Under the pieces are notes generated by a model, which was given only the letters and a program-made list of their open reading frames with translations, ran no database searches and was not told where the DNA came from. From Nostoc sp. GT001 (GTDB lineage: Bacteria > Cyanobacteriota > Cyanobacteriia > Cyanobacteriales > Nostocaceae), in NCBI RefSeq assembly GCF_030382115.1, contig NZ_JAUDRJ010000003.1, positions 3,611,729 to 3,629,956 on the forward strand: a stretch of 18,228 nucleotides of DNA, read 5' to 3'. Positions 1-7,979 of the stretch are shown one piece after another. A program made the position numbers and the translations under genes. Each line of letters starts with the position of its first letter. Position 1 is the stretch's first letter.

Positions 1-1089
1 ATAAATTTGAGTATACACAAGAGGCTGTTAAAGAAATTGAAAAAGAAGTTGCTGTTATTGGAATCAGATGTTACAGTGCCACCTCGTTACAATCCTTTTG
101 ATAAGCAAGAACTGTTTGAAATTGTAACAGAGGAAAGTACTAAGGGTGTCAATAGTAATTCTTTTGTTAGCTTTACTCAGCAACAAGAAGAACTATTCCT
201 ATCTTTAAATTTATATATTCCCATATTCAGCAATAAAACTATTAAATATTTAGAAGAGCCGCAAGAAGACACAGATAAAGATAAAAAACCATTTTTTCAA
301 CTTCCTAGCGTAGTCGATTTGAGTTATTGGTTTTCTTCAGTGAAAGACCAAGGTTCTTTAAAATCGTGTACTGCATTTGCGGCTGTTTCATTATTAGAGT
401 ACTTTGCCAACAAAAACTCTAAAGATAAAATTGAACCGTCTCCTATGTTTCTCTACAAAGCTGCACGTAACAAAATGAAAGTTAAAGGAGATGTAGGTTC
501 GTCAATCAGAGAGACGATGAAAGCATTAGCTTTATTCGGAGTTCCACCAGAAGATTATTGGCCTTATGATGAAAATCAAGTAGATGAAGAACCACTACCA
601 TACTGCTATGCTTATGCTCAGAATTACAAAACGCTCAAGTATTTTCTTTTAGATTATGCAGGTATTACTCCAGAAACGCTTTTATTTCAAATAAAAGCAG
701 TTCTGTCCGCAGGTTTCCCTTGTATTTTTGGACTTACGCTTTATAGCTCTATCTACAAAAGCTCAAACGAAAAAGGTCACATTCCGTTTCCAAATTATCA
801 AGAAGATAAGATTGTTGGCGGACATACACTTGTAGCAGTTGGTTATGATGATTTTCAGTTTGTTAAATGTGCTAATAGTCAGCAATATTCAAAAGGTGCA
901 TTTTTAGTTAGGAATTCTTGGGGAACTGAATGGGGTGTAGAAGGTTACGGGTGGCTTCCTTACGATTATGTATTAGCTGGATTAACCTCTGCTTGGTGGT
1001 CGTTGCTCAAGTCAGAATGGTTTAACGAGAATAATTTTGGTTTTTCAGGTACAGGTGGTGAAGGAGTACCAGGTAGTACAGGTACATAA
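1..1089 (+). CDS. C1 family (papain-like) cysteine peptidase, 5' end possibly cut by window edge
   Basis: A papain-fold cysteine protease. Counting from the TTG at position 7 (360 aa), the full catalytic set is visible: Gln115 (oxyanion hole) in DQGSLKSCTAF, nucleophile Cys121, His273 in GGHTLVAVGYDD and Asn303 in RNSWGTEWG, followed by the usual glycine-aromatic segment GYGWLPYDYV. The roughly 100 residues before the mature-like domain are charged and do not look like a signal peptide or a typical inhibitory propeptide. The C-terminus is a short Gly/Ser/Thr tail. The frame is open to base 1 and no ribosome site is visible before the TTG, so the true start may lie outside the window. Bacterial relatives include cytoplasmic and secreted enzymes; substrate and location are unknown. 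The next feature is an IS1 element inserted about 40 bp after the stop. Family assignment is firm, function is not. Confidence 0.85.
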   Translation: MNLSIHKRLLKKLKKKLLLLESDVTVPPRYNPFDKQELFEIVTEESTKGVNSNSFVSFTQQQEELFLSLNLYIPIFSNKTIKYLEEPQEDTDKDKKPFFQLPSVVDLSYWFSSVKDQGSLKSCTAFAAVSLLEYFANKNSKDKIEPSPMFLYKAARNKMKVKGDVGSSIRETMKALALFGVPPEDYWPYDENQVDEEPLPYCYAYAQNYKTLKYFLLDYAGITPETLLFQIKAVLSAGFPCIFGLTLYSSIYKSSNEKGHIPFPNYQEDKIVGGHTLVAVGYDDFQFVKCANSQQYSKGAFLVRNSWGTEWGVEGYGWLPYDYVLAGLTSAWWSLLKSEWFNENNFGFSGTGGEGVPGSTGT

Positions 1090-1122
1090 ATGTTGATAAT
1101 TTAATGGTTGGGATCGCCTAAC

Positions 1123-1130
1123 ATAGATTT
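1123..1130. repeat. Target-site duplication, left copy (8 bp)
   Basis: ATAGATTT immediately precedes the left end of the IS1 element and is repeated exactly at 1887-1894. IS1-family elements typically duplicate 8-9 bp of target. If the right boundary is moved one base (to 1885), the duplication reads as 9 bp, CATAGATTT. Confidence 0.9.
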
Positions 1131-1154
1131 GGCGTTGCATAATGGCGGTATGAA

Positions 1155-1847
1155 TCATACTGAAACTGGAACATCCCAAAACTTGAGATAGTGAAGTAGC
1201 AATCGAATCGAGTATTTCAGCATTTGTGCTGATTTGGAATAACATAGCGTTTTTCGATGCAATCGAGCGAGATAGTGGCGCAACCGGGTGTTTTCCCCCT
1301 CAACTCGTGTCATGTAAGTCTTGCTCACAATCTGAGTCGCCCTCTGGAATAAAGCCTGGATAGACCAACCATCCATCCGTGACATAGAAATAGCACTGCC
1401 AAGTACCTACAATATCCCATAACGGTCGAAAAGTTTCGGCGCTATGGTCGCCCAAAACCCACGCTAAAATACCTTGTGTGAAGTGGTTCACTGCTGTCCA
1501 AAGCCAAACTTTGTTTTTTTTGAGCCGACGAACGTTTCTAGTTCATCGAGTTCGCCAACTTCTGGAATTGTCTCTGGATCATAAACATCAGGTAGCAGTT
1601 CTCCTACAAGTTTTACCCAAGTAATCAATGTCGTGTGATGCACACCTTTGACCCGTTCAATGCCACGAAATCCCATACCATTAACGTACATTTTCAGGCA
1701 TTCCCGTTTCACTTCATCACTGTATCCTTGAGGTGGTTCGTACCGATCAATAAATTGGCGATCGCAATTACAGCAAATGTGATTCTGTTTACCTCTTTTA
1801 TTTCCGTTCTTACGGATATGAGACGACCCACAACGCGGACATTCCAT
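1155..1847 (-). pseudogene. IS1-family transposase (InsA/InsB type), frame broken twice
   Basis: The transposase is read from ATG 1847 down to 1155 but lies in three reading segments. Segment A (1847-1488, 119 aa) has a four-cysteine zinc finger (Cys3, Cys6, Cys25, Cys28), then a helix-turn-helix region up to about residue 80, and the start of the catalytic core (GELDELETFVGSKK). Segment B (1491-1300) continues with NHFTQGILAWVLGDHSAETF. Segment C (ending at 1155) carries the conserved end YMTRVEGENTRLRHYLARLH. The A-to-B junction sits on a run of eight A residues followed by C, as in the programmed -1 frameshift of IS1. The B-to-C junction (near 1335) has no slippery run: GAC-T-CAG looks like one extra base in a GDQIVSKTYM context, most simply a disabling mutation. 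The two catalytic Asp regions and the Glu region are all still readable. Confidence 0.85.
1513..1521 (-). other. Candidate programmed -1 frameshift site of the IS1 transposase
   Basis: On the minus strand the codons read TCA AAA AAA ACA. The run of eight A followed by C allows a -1 slip to TCA AAA AAA AAC AAA GTT TGG, which restores the conserved KKNKVW segment. Without slipping, translation stops at TGA 1488-1490. IS1 makes its InsAB' transposase by a -1 shift on a similar A6C run. Alternatively this is a simple one-base loss. Confidence 0.6.
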
Positions 1848-1886
1848 CCAGTTTTACCTCAATTCATACCGCCATTATGCAACGCC

Positions 1887-1894
1887 ATAGATTT
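1887..1894. repeat. Target-site duplication, right copy (8 bp)
   Basis: ATAGATTT directly follows the right IS1 end and matches 1123-1130 exactly. Confidence 0.9.
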
Positions 1895-1950
1895 TAATCA
1901 ATGCTGTAGAGCGATGAATTATTTAGACAAAACGGCAGATTCTTTGTCAT

Positions 1951-2099
1951 TGGAGTTTAGACTAATTTTGCTTACCAAACCACCAAACCCTTATCCAGAA
2001 AGGCTTTCCTAATTTATAGGCAAGTTTTAGATTCCCAAGTTTAAAATGCTTGTTACACAAGGGCTGTAGCCTGAAAAATAGAATTTAGTCTAAACTCCA
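1951..2099. repeat. 15-bp inverted repeat pair bracketing a 149-bp non-coding stretch
   Basis: TGGAGTTTAGACTAA (1951-1965) and its exact reverse complement TTAGTCTAAACTCCA (2085-2099) bound 119 bp of AT-rich sequence with no credible gene. This could be a miniature mobile element or an old relic; I see no clear target duplication. The rest of 1887-2237 holds nothing else I recognise. Confidence 0.4.
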
Positions 2100-2237
2100 G
2101 TCAAAAGTGAGCAAAAACAAATTGCGCTACCACTTGAGAATAAGTGCCTTATGCGATGCGTTGCAATAGCGCAGCCTCTTTGAGTAATCGAGTGTCGGAG
2201 CTAGCGTCAGAATTAGTAATAGCTAAACAGATATCAC

Positions 2238-2294
2238 TATGAGTTGTGAACTTTGAATTAAAAAATTGCTTTAACTCAACACTCACAACTCATA
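2238..2294 (-). repeat. Long hairpin overlapping the stop codon of the transglycosylase gene
   Basis: TATGAGTTGTGA (2238-2249) pairs perfectly with TCACAACTCATA (2283-2294). Inside, TTGAATTAAA and TTTAACTCAA pair with one mismatch. The outer right arm encodes the last residues (Tyr-Glu-Leu-stop) of the transglycosylase on the minus strand. It may act as a transcription end or RNA-stabilising hairpin, but there is no clean T-run. It looks like one of the interspersed AT-rich repeats common in Nostoc. Confidence 0.5.
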
Positions 2295-4502
2295 ACTTTC
2301 TAAGATTATTGCGCTCAGTAGTTGTGGGTGTGTGGTCGAGTACTTTGTCACTATGCCAGAAATCTCCGGGTTGTAAAGCCTTAGATAATTCCAGTAGTTG
2401 CCAAATACTTGCCGCACATAGTTTTTAGTTTCATCAAAGGGAATTTGTTCAACAAACTCATCTGGATCTTTTGTCGTTAGAGTTTGCAACCATTTGGAGA
2501 CATTGCCGGGGCCAGCATTGTAACTAGCGATCGCCAGCAAGGAGTTATTGTTATATTGCTCATGGGTATGATCCAAATACCATGTACCCATCATGATGTT
2601 ATCATTGGGATTTTCTAGACTTATTGTTTTGAAATCCACTTTGATTTGGGGCGCAATCCATTTAGCTGTACTCGGCAACACCTGCATTAAACCAGTAGCA
2701 TCAGCAACAGACTTAATTTTTGGTTCAAACCGTGACTCTTGACGCATCAAAGCAGTTACTAGCAGAGGATTGAGTTGACGCTCAGTAGACCACTTTTCAA
2801 TCTCTCGCTGATAGGGAAATGGATAACGCGCTTGCCAATAGGTGATTTGTTTACTTAGAGTCTGATATTGGGCAAGTTCGCCTGGTATTTCCCGGTCTTC
2901 TAATTTAGAAATTTTGTCAATTCCGATGAGATTTTCTCCTCTAGCCTGCCGCATCAACCCTTCAGTAAATTGCTCTGCTACCGTTGGCTGAATTTTGTTC
3001 TGAAATTCTGTTTGCCATTGTAACCAGGCATCGCGGTCTTGACCTAGCAGATACAATTCTTTGAAAGTATCAGAACCAGCAGGCGGTACTGGACGCCGGG
3101 GTGCGATTACTTCTGGGTTCATGACGCGCACGTTGTCAAAATTGCCGACATTTAGCCCCAACATTGTCGCGGCTCGCCATGCATAGTAAGAGTAGGGAAA
3201 CTGGCTAACCACATATTCATAAGCAGTTTTAGATTCTTGCTGTTTCCCCAGTGCAGCCGCCCATTTACCTACCCAAAAGCCTGCTCTTGGAGCCAAAATG
3301 CTATTGGGGTTATTAGTGACAATTGGTTCTGCCCATTGCCAAGCACCAACGTAATCTTTGGCATTGGCTTTATCTTGGGCGATTTTCCAACGGTACTCTG
3401 CTGCTTCATTAGAGTTACCGTATTTACCTATGAGTAATTGCCACGCCGCGCTAGCTGATTTTTGATCCTTAAGAGTTTGGAGAGTTTTGGCTTTTTGTGC
3501 CAGCGCAGTACCAGCTTGTTTGGGAAATTTACTAATTACCTGGTCAAGATATGGTAAGCCGTCTTTAGGTGTTTTTGCGGTTTCTGCTAACCGCAGTAGT
3601 GCCGTCCCAGTTTCCTCACTATTGGGAAATTGCTGCACTAATTGTTTATAGGTAGCGATGGCTTTTTCTTTATCTTTGCCTCCCACCTGTAACCCGCGTG
3701 CAGTACGGTAAAGGTTGCGCGATGTTTTGGGTGCTTTGGCATAAGCATTCGCCGCTTTCAGAAATTGACTATTTTCCCAATAGCTAGTACCAATAAGTTC
3801 CCAGTCTTCAGGTTTGAGAGTATTTTGTTTTACTAACTGATCCAAAACGCCCACTATGCCTGGTTGATCGTAGGCATACTTAGCCAAAATCAATTGTAAT
3901 TGTGGCTGATTGGGATTTTCTTGCAAGCGTTTGCGGATAATTTCCCAAGTTAGAGGATTGGAAGGAAATTGAGCGATCGCTGTTTCTTGTTGCTTTGGTT
4001 GAGCAATCAGATATAACGCTTTCACACTGGCCGCTTCTTTGGGATACTGTTTCAGCACCCTTTGCCTGAGATCCGAGGCTTTGCCGTCCTCGCCCAGCAT
4101 ATCCTCTGCCTGGGCTTGTTTGAGCAAAATGTAAGGCGCAAGGATGGGATAGTCTTTCTCTAGTCCTTGGAGTAAAACCAGAGCTTTTTGCCCTTGGGTT
4201 CTTTCAATATAATCACTCGCCAAAAGATAACGAGCGCGATTCCGATCAGGCGATCGCGATTCGGCAGCGATCGCTGCTAGTTTTGCCGCCCGTTCTGGCA
4301 GCGATTGCGATATCAGCGGGAAGACGGCTGATTGGGCAACACTACCGTCCGATGTTTGCTCTGCTTGATTCTGACTCAGTTTGAGCCATTTCCCCAGAGA
4401 CTTGCCAATCTCAGGTGCTGATACCATTGCCCCAGTCAAAAAGGCAAACAGTGCTGCACCCGCAATTATCGAAATTTGCTTTTTCTGTAGTTTCTTCAGC
4501 AT
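2283..4502 (-). CDS. Slt70-like soluble lytic murein transglycosylase
   Basis: A 739-residue exported or membrane-anchored enzyme that would cleave the MurNAc-GlcNAc bond of peptidoglycan, leaving 1,6-anhydro ends. The N-terminus is basic and then has one hydrophobic segment (about residues 9-29: ISIIAGAALFAFLTGAMV), a signal peptide or anchor. Residues of roughly 60-540 are alanine- and leucine-rich helical repeats (TPR/superhelix-like), as in the ring of Slt70. The C-terminal SLT domain (about 560-710) shows catalytic Glu589 in ALMRQESRFEP, then GLMQVLPSTA and ASYNAGPGNV, all diagnostic. Length is near that usual for cyanobacterial Slt70 proteins. The gene stands alone on the minus strand with over 500 bp upstream. 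Its last codons (ESYEL) lie in a repeat hairpin, so the extreme C-terminus may have been replaced. HIP1 sites cluster in the 5' part (about 4250-4275). Confidence 0.92.
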   Translation of the reverse strand: MLKKLQKKQISIIAGAALFAFLTGAMVSAPEIGKSLGKWLKLSQNQAEQTSDGSVAQSAVFPLISQSLPERAAKLAAIAAESRSPDRNRARYLLASDYIERTQGQKALVLLQGLEKDYPILAPYILLKQAQAEDMLGEDGKASDLRQRVLKQYPKEAASVKALYLIAQPKQQETAIAQFPSNPLTWEIIRKRLQENPNQPQLQLILAKYAYDQPGIVGVLDQLVKQNTLKPEDWELIGTSYWENSQFLKAANAYAKAPKTSRNLYRTARGLQVGGKDKEKAIATYKQLVQQFPNSEETGTALLRLAETAKTPKDGLPYLDQVISKFPKQAGTALAQKAKTLQTLKDQKSASAAWQLLIGKYGNSNEAAEYRWKIAQDKANAKDYVGAWQWAEPIVTNNPNSILAPRAGFWVGKWAAALGKQQESKTAYEYVVSQFPYSYYAWRAATMLGLNVGNFDNVRVMNPEVIAPRRPVPPAGSDTFKELYLLGQDRDAWLQWQTEFQNKIQPTVAEQFTEGLMRQARGENLIGIDKISKLEDREIPGELAQYQTLSKQITYWQARYPFPYQREIEKWSTERQLNPLLVTALMRQESRFEPKIKSVADATGLMQVLPSTAKWIAPQIKVDFKTISLENPNDNIMMGTWYLDHTHEQYNNNSLLAIASYNAGPGNVSKWLQTLTTKDPDEFVEQIPFDETKNYVRQVFGNYWNYLRLYNPEISGIVTKYSTTHPQLLSAIILESYEL

Positions 4503-4890
4503 GAATACCCGCTGAAAAGTTTCGGTGAATTTCTTGAAACTCTAACACTCCTAACCATCAGTGTTACCAATTTTTAATTTTAGATTTTTAATTTTATGTA
4601 GAAAAATACTAATTTTCAATCCTATAGTTGGTAGTATTGAGTAGATAGCACATATTAGATACTATTACATCTATCTTAGGTATATCTTAAAGATCCTAAG
4701 AGATAGCTCTTCTACTGGGGATTCGCCTCCTACTGATTTGGGGCCACTAACTCTCGTACCCTGCAAGAAGCTGACGCTACAAATCTAAAACTCTTCTCTC
4801 GATAGATAAAATTTACCGCCACTATTTGGGCGTTTTTCCTGACAACTTAGTTTTGTAATGGCGTGGCAAGCTTAAAATGATGCATCAAAT
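4503..4890. other. Gene-free stretch upstream of the transglycosylase gene
   Basis: AT-rich DNA in which I find no open frame with protein-like composition and no RNA gene. The transglycosylase promoter (minus strand) should lie here, but no convincing -35/-10 pair or Shine-Dalgarno stands out. Confidence 0.4.
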
Positions 4891-4923
4891 GTAGGTTGGG
4901 TTGAGGAACGAAACCCAACCTAC
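4891..4923. repeat. 12-bp-stem hairpin of an interspersed repeat
   Basis: GTAGGTTGGGTT (4891-4902) pairs perfectly with AACCCAACCTAC (4912-4923) over a 9-nt loop. A T-run follows on the plus strand, giving the form of a terminator, but no plus-strand gene ends here. The right-hand segment GGAACGAAACCCAAC recurs inverted near 16383-16397, so this is a dispersed repeat, not a dedicated terminator. Confidence 0.6.
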
Positions 4924-4960
4924 AAATTTTTTTGCTAATGTGGAACAGGTTTTTCGTGTG

Positions 4961-4974
4961 TGTACACTGTAGCC
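4961..4974 (+). repeat. Dispersed 14-mer, copy 1 (copy 2 at 16537-16550)
   Basis: TGTACACTGTAGCC occurs here and again, in the same orientation, at 16537-16550. Both copies are intergenic and lie near other interspersed repeats. The meaning is unknown. Confidence 0.5.
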
Positions 4975-5030
4975 GAAACAGTCAGAGGAATGGAAGCGGG
5001 GTTTTTTTAAATCCCCTCCCTATTCATTAC

Positions 5031-5063
5031 ATTCTGAATTCTGAATTCTGAATTCTGAATTCT
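5031..5063. repeat. Heptamer short tandem repeat (ATTCTGA), 4.7 copies
   Basis: Four perfect copies of ATTCTGA plus a partial fifth run into the 3' end of the DAHP synthase gene; the last bases overlap its TGA stop (5063-5065 on the minus strand). Heptanucleotide short tandem repeats are known in heterocyst-forming cyanobacteria. Confidence 0.85.
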
Positions 5064-6121
5064 CATTTAAGTTTTTCGTGAGCAGCCAAAATAATTTTTT
5101 CAGTTTCTTCCCAGCTAATACATTTATCAGTTACAGAAACACCATATTTTAATTCTTCTTGTTTACCAGTAATTGGTTGACTACCTTCATACAAATGCGA
5201 TTCCAGCATCATGCCAACAATTGATGTATTACCATCCACTATTTGCTGAATAATATTTTCTAAGACAGCACCTTGTAATTTATAATCTTTATTAGTATTG
5301 CCGTGGCTACAGTCGATTACAATTCTCGGTGGTAAATTTGCCTGTTTTAATTTCTCTTCTACCAGTTTGACATTTGCTGGATCGAAGTTGGGTTGACTAC
5401 CACCCCTTAAAATTACGTGACCATAGCCATTACCTTTAGTTTGAAAGACACTGACCTGTCCGTTTTGATTAATTCCCAGAAAATTATGCGGATTTCCAGC
5501 AGATTGTAGGGCATTCAAGGCTACTTGAATATTGCCATCAGTACCGTTTTTAAAACCCACAGGCATCGAAAGCCCACTGGCCATTTCGCGGTGAGTTTGT
5601 GATTCAGTAGTGCGTGCGCCGATGGCAGACCATGTAATCAGTTCACTGATGTATTGAGGGATGATTGGATCTAATGCTTCTGTGCCAGCAGGTAATCCCA
5701 ACTCTGTAATTGTTAATAGTAGCTCCCGTGCAATTAATAAACCTTTCTCTACATGGAAAGAATCATCCATATCTGGATCGTTAATTAAACCTTTCCAGCC
5801 TACAGTTGTTCTGGGTTTTTCAAAATACACTCGCATAATTAATAGCAAGTTATCCTTGACTCGCTCGGACAATATTTTCAATCTCTCAGAATATTCGAGC
5901 GCTGCTTTTGGGTCGTGGATTGAGCATGGGCCAACTACTATAAATTTCCTGCGATCCTTAAAATCCAGGATATCTTTTATTTCCTGTCTATATGCTAAAA
6001 CTCTTTGTTCAGCTAATTGTGTTAAAGGTAATTTTGACTTGACTTCATTGGGGGTTAATAAAATGCGATCGTTCTCAATGTTAGCGTTGTCGATATTACT
6101 ATTAAGTAATTTGTTGTGCAT
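5063..6121 (-). CDS. aroG: Class I 3-deoxy-7-phosphoheptulonate (DAHP) synthase
   Basis: Catalyses phosphoenolpyruvate plus erythrose 4-phosphate to DAHP, the first step of the shikimate pathway, in the cytosol. The 352-aa length equals that of the AroF/AroG/AroH type. Diagnostic motifs in order: GPCSIHD (64-70), EKPRTTVGWKG (101-111), GARTTESQTHREMASG (168-183), GFKNGTDG (189-196), LRGG (238-241), DCSHGN (270-275) and LESHLYEGSQ (306-315). The metal ligands known from E. coli AroG are all kept: Cys66, His273, Glu307 and Asp332, each five to six residues later than in AroG. The N-terminal about 35 residues, involved in feedback inhibition in E. coli enzymes, are present, so allosteric control by Phe or Tyr is possible but cannot be assigned. 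The gene is monocistronic. Whether it should be called aroF or aroG is not decidable from the sequence alone. Confidence 0.95.
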   Translation of the reverse strand: MHNKLLNSNIDNANIENDRILLTPNEVKSKLPLTQLAEQRVLAYRQEIKDILDFKDRRKFIVVGPCSIHDPKAALEYSERLKILSERVKDNLLLIMRVYFEKPRTTVGWKGLINDPDMDDSFHVEKGLLIARELLLTITELGLPAGTEALDPIIPQYISELITWSAIGARTTESQTHREMASGLSMPVGFKNGTDGNIQVALNALQSAGNPHNFLGINQNGQVSVFQTKGNGYGHVILRGGSQPNFDPANVKLVEEKLKQANLPPRIVIDCSHGNTNKDYKLQGAVLENIIQQIVDGNTSIVGMMLESHLYEGSQPITGKQEELKYGVSVTDKCISWEETEKIILAAHEKLK

Positions 6122-6253
6122 GGGGATGCTCTGACAATTTTATATACGCACTTCAACTCAGAAGTGTAACACAAACCCATGAAATTTTAAAATAGCTTAT
6201 TTTTTAATTGACAAATTTCTAATTAAACTGTAGGTGAACTAAAATAATAACTG

Positions 6254-6280
6254 AAAAGGGGAAATATCTTTTCCCCTTTT
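6254..6280 (-). terminator. Hairpin terminator downstream of the GH13 gene
   Basis: AAAAGGGGAAA (6254-6264) and TTTCCCCTTTT (6270-6280) form an 11-bp perfect stem with a 5-nt loop, about 40 bp past the GH13 stop on the minus strand. On that strand the stem ends in TTTT and is followed by an AT-rich tract. The location and shape fit rho-independent termination; it could also work on the plus strand. Confidence 0.7.
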
Positions 6281-6320
6281 CTTTGCTATTAGACTACTGA
6301 TTCAGTGGTAGTGTATATAA

Positions 6321-7979
6321 TTACTGCCATACAAACACTTTTGCTTCATATGGTCCCAAGTCTGTGATGATCCCATCATCACCAGATTCGACATCATAAT
6401 TACCTGTCCACTCATGCCATGTACCAGCGCTAGGAAAGTTAGGAACATGATAGCCAGCTAGAAAATCTCCTGAGAAATTTGCTATTACAACTACACGAGA
6501 ACCTTCATCATTCCAACGAGTATAAGCTAATACTTTTGCTTCAGGATTTTCGTGGATAAAATCGATATTTTCTGTGTAGAGAGCATGATTGCTTTTACGC
6601 AGGTTAGTTAAGCCTTTGTATGATTCAAATAAACCACGATTTAGATCGTTACCTAACAGCGTCCAATCGATTTTGGATGATTCAGGTTGTTTAGGTTTAT
6701 ACTCACCAAATTCTTCTCCCATCCAAATCAAAGGCACACCAACAGCAGTCATTAGGATGGCTACTCCTAATTTGACCCGCCGAAATGCTTCTTCGTCAAA
6801 AATCTCACGGTTCCCCAGTTCAACCATGACATGATTATGGTCGTGGTTGGTGAGATAATTTACTACATTGGTAGCACCCAAAAAGCCTTGGCGCTTGCAG
6901 TCAATGACATCTTTGAGACGCTCCAAATCAAATGTATCACCGCAAATGTGTTCGAGAATGCAGTGATAAAAACTGTCATGCCAGCAACCATCCATTGGCC
7001 CATCTACATTGGTAATACTGGTAGTTTCAGGAATGTGTTCGGCAACGTTGTAAAAAGGCTTCATGCTAGCAGTTTTTTTGGCTTCCTGAACAATCCAGTG
7101 CATGAAATCGTAGTTAGCAATTTGCCGCGCTGCATCATAGCGAATACCATCAAGATGATATTCTGATATCCAAAAATGGATTACCTCACTAATAAATTTC
7201 CAGGCTGGCTTAATATCTAATTTTTCATCATAATGTTCATAATTAAACTCAGGCCCCCAGTTATTATCAGGGTCACGAGGATCGTGATGATACCAGTAAT
7301 CGTGGTCAATTTGTGTTAAAGGAGCAGATGCTTCTGAGTGGTTATAAATCCCGTCAAGAATTACACGAATACCTTTAGCGTGACACTCATCAATCAAATT
7401 TTTTAACTCAGCAGTAGAACCATAACTAGATTCTGTTGCAAAGAAGTGGCGGGGATTATAACCCCAACTATAATCACCAGGATATTCTTTAAGTGGCATC
7501 AACTCAATAGCGTTGATTCCCAGTTCACACAAATAGTCTAACTTTTCAATGACGTGTTTGTACTTACCTCGTGCATAAGGATCGTCCTCGCCACCGGAAA
7601 AGTCACCAACGTGCAATTCATAAATTACTAATTCGTGGTCAGCAGGTAAAGGTTTATCATCATGTTGCCAAACATAAGTATCGGTAATCTTTTGACCATC
7701 TTTGACTCGGATAACACCATCGTCTTTTCCACTTTGTTCATCTATGTCAGTTGCACAAGGATCTGTAACATCAACCCATTGTTCTGGTTCAAAAAACCAT
7801 GAATTTGATTGAACGCGGAATTTATATTTATAAATGCCGTCTTTTAGTTCAACACTTGTACGAAAATAACCATCATCACCTTTTTCCATTGGAATCTCTT
7901 GCCAATCAGAAAAAGAACCAATTAATGCGGCTCCTTTGTTGTAAGGTGCAAATAAATTAAATTCAATTGGCTTTGCCAT
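6321..7979 (-). CDS. GH13 alpha-amylase-family enzyme, branching-enzyme-like with N-terminal CBM48/E-set domain
   Basis: Acts on alpha-1,4/1,6-glucans such as glycogen. The N-terminus (about 1-105) is a CBM48/E-set beta-sandwich (FNLFAPYNKGAALIGSFSDW ...). The (beta/alpha)8 barrel follows (about 115-465) with the GH13 regions: VILDGIYNH (207-214), GIRYDAAR with nucleophile Asp282 and its Arg280, NVAEH with acid/base Glu314, and LTNHDHN with Asp380. A beta-rich C-terminal domain closes the protein. At 552 aa it is shorter than classical GlgB (about 640-780). It could be a short branching enzyme, a maltooligosaccharide hydrolase or a debranching-type enzyme; the domain order favours the GlgB/trehalohydrolase side. 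There is no signal peptide, so it is probably cytosolic. It is transcribed alone, with a hairpin terminator 40 bp downstream. Confidence 0.88.
   Translation of the reverse strand: MAKPIEFNLFAPYNKGAALIGSFSDWQEIPMEKGDDGYFRTSVELKDGIYKYKFRVQSNSWFFEPEQWVDVTDPCATDIDEQSGKDDGVIRVKDGQKITDTYVWQHDDKPLPADHELVIYELHVGDFSGGEDDPYARGKYKHVIEKLDYLCELGINAIELMPLKEYPGDYSWGYNPRHFFATESSYGSTAELKNLIDECHAKGIRVILDGIYNHSEASAPLTQIDHDYWYHHDPRDPDNNWGPEFNYEHYDEKLDIKPAWKFISEVIHFWISEYHLDGIRYDAARQIANYDFMHWIVQEAKKTASMKPFYNVAEHIPETTSITNVDGPMDGCWHDSFYHCILEHICGDTFDLERLKDVIDCKRQGFLGATNVVNYLTNHDHNHVMVELGNREIFDEEAFRRVKLGVAILMTAVGVPLIWMGEEFGEYKPKQPESSKIDWTLLGNDLNRGLFESYKGLTNLRKSNHALYTENIDFIHENPEAKVLAYTRWNDEGSRVVVIANFSGDFLAGYHVPNFPSAGTWHEWTGNYDVESGDDGIITDLGPYEAKVFVWQ

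Larger units (their letters stand above)
1131..1886 (-). mobile_element. IS1-family insertion sequence, complete, 756 bp
   Basis: The two ends are perfect 25-bp inverted repeats: 1131-1155 begins GGCGTTGCATAATGGCGG and 1862-1886 is its exact reverse complement. An 8-bp direct repeat (ATAGATTT) flanks both ends. The length is close to that of the IS1 prototype. The transposase is read on the minus strand, its first start codon is at 1847, and its last stop codon (1155-1157) abuts the inner edge of the left terminal repeat. Exact ends and an exact target duplication point to a recent insertion into a non-coding stretch downstream of the C1 peptidase. The transposase frame is interrupted, so this copy is probably not autonomous. 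Confidence 0.93.

Noticed and set aside
1635..2012. 125-codon plus-strand frame across the IS1 right end
   Set aside because: It is antisense to the IS1 transposase, crosses the terminal repeat and the insertion boundary, and has no protein-like features.
4700..4790. tRNA-like segment with GGGGATTCGCCTCC
   Set aside because: No cloverleaf can be drawn: acceptor stem and anticodon arm are missing.
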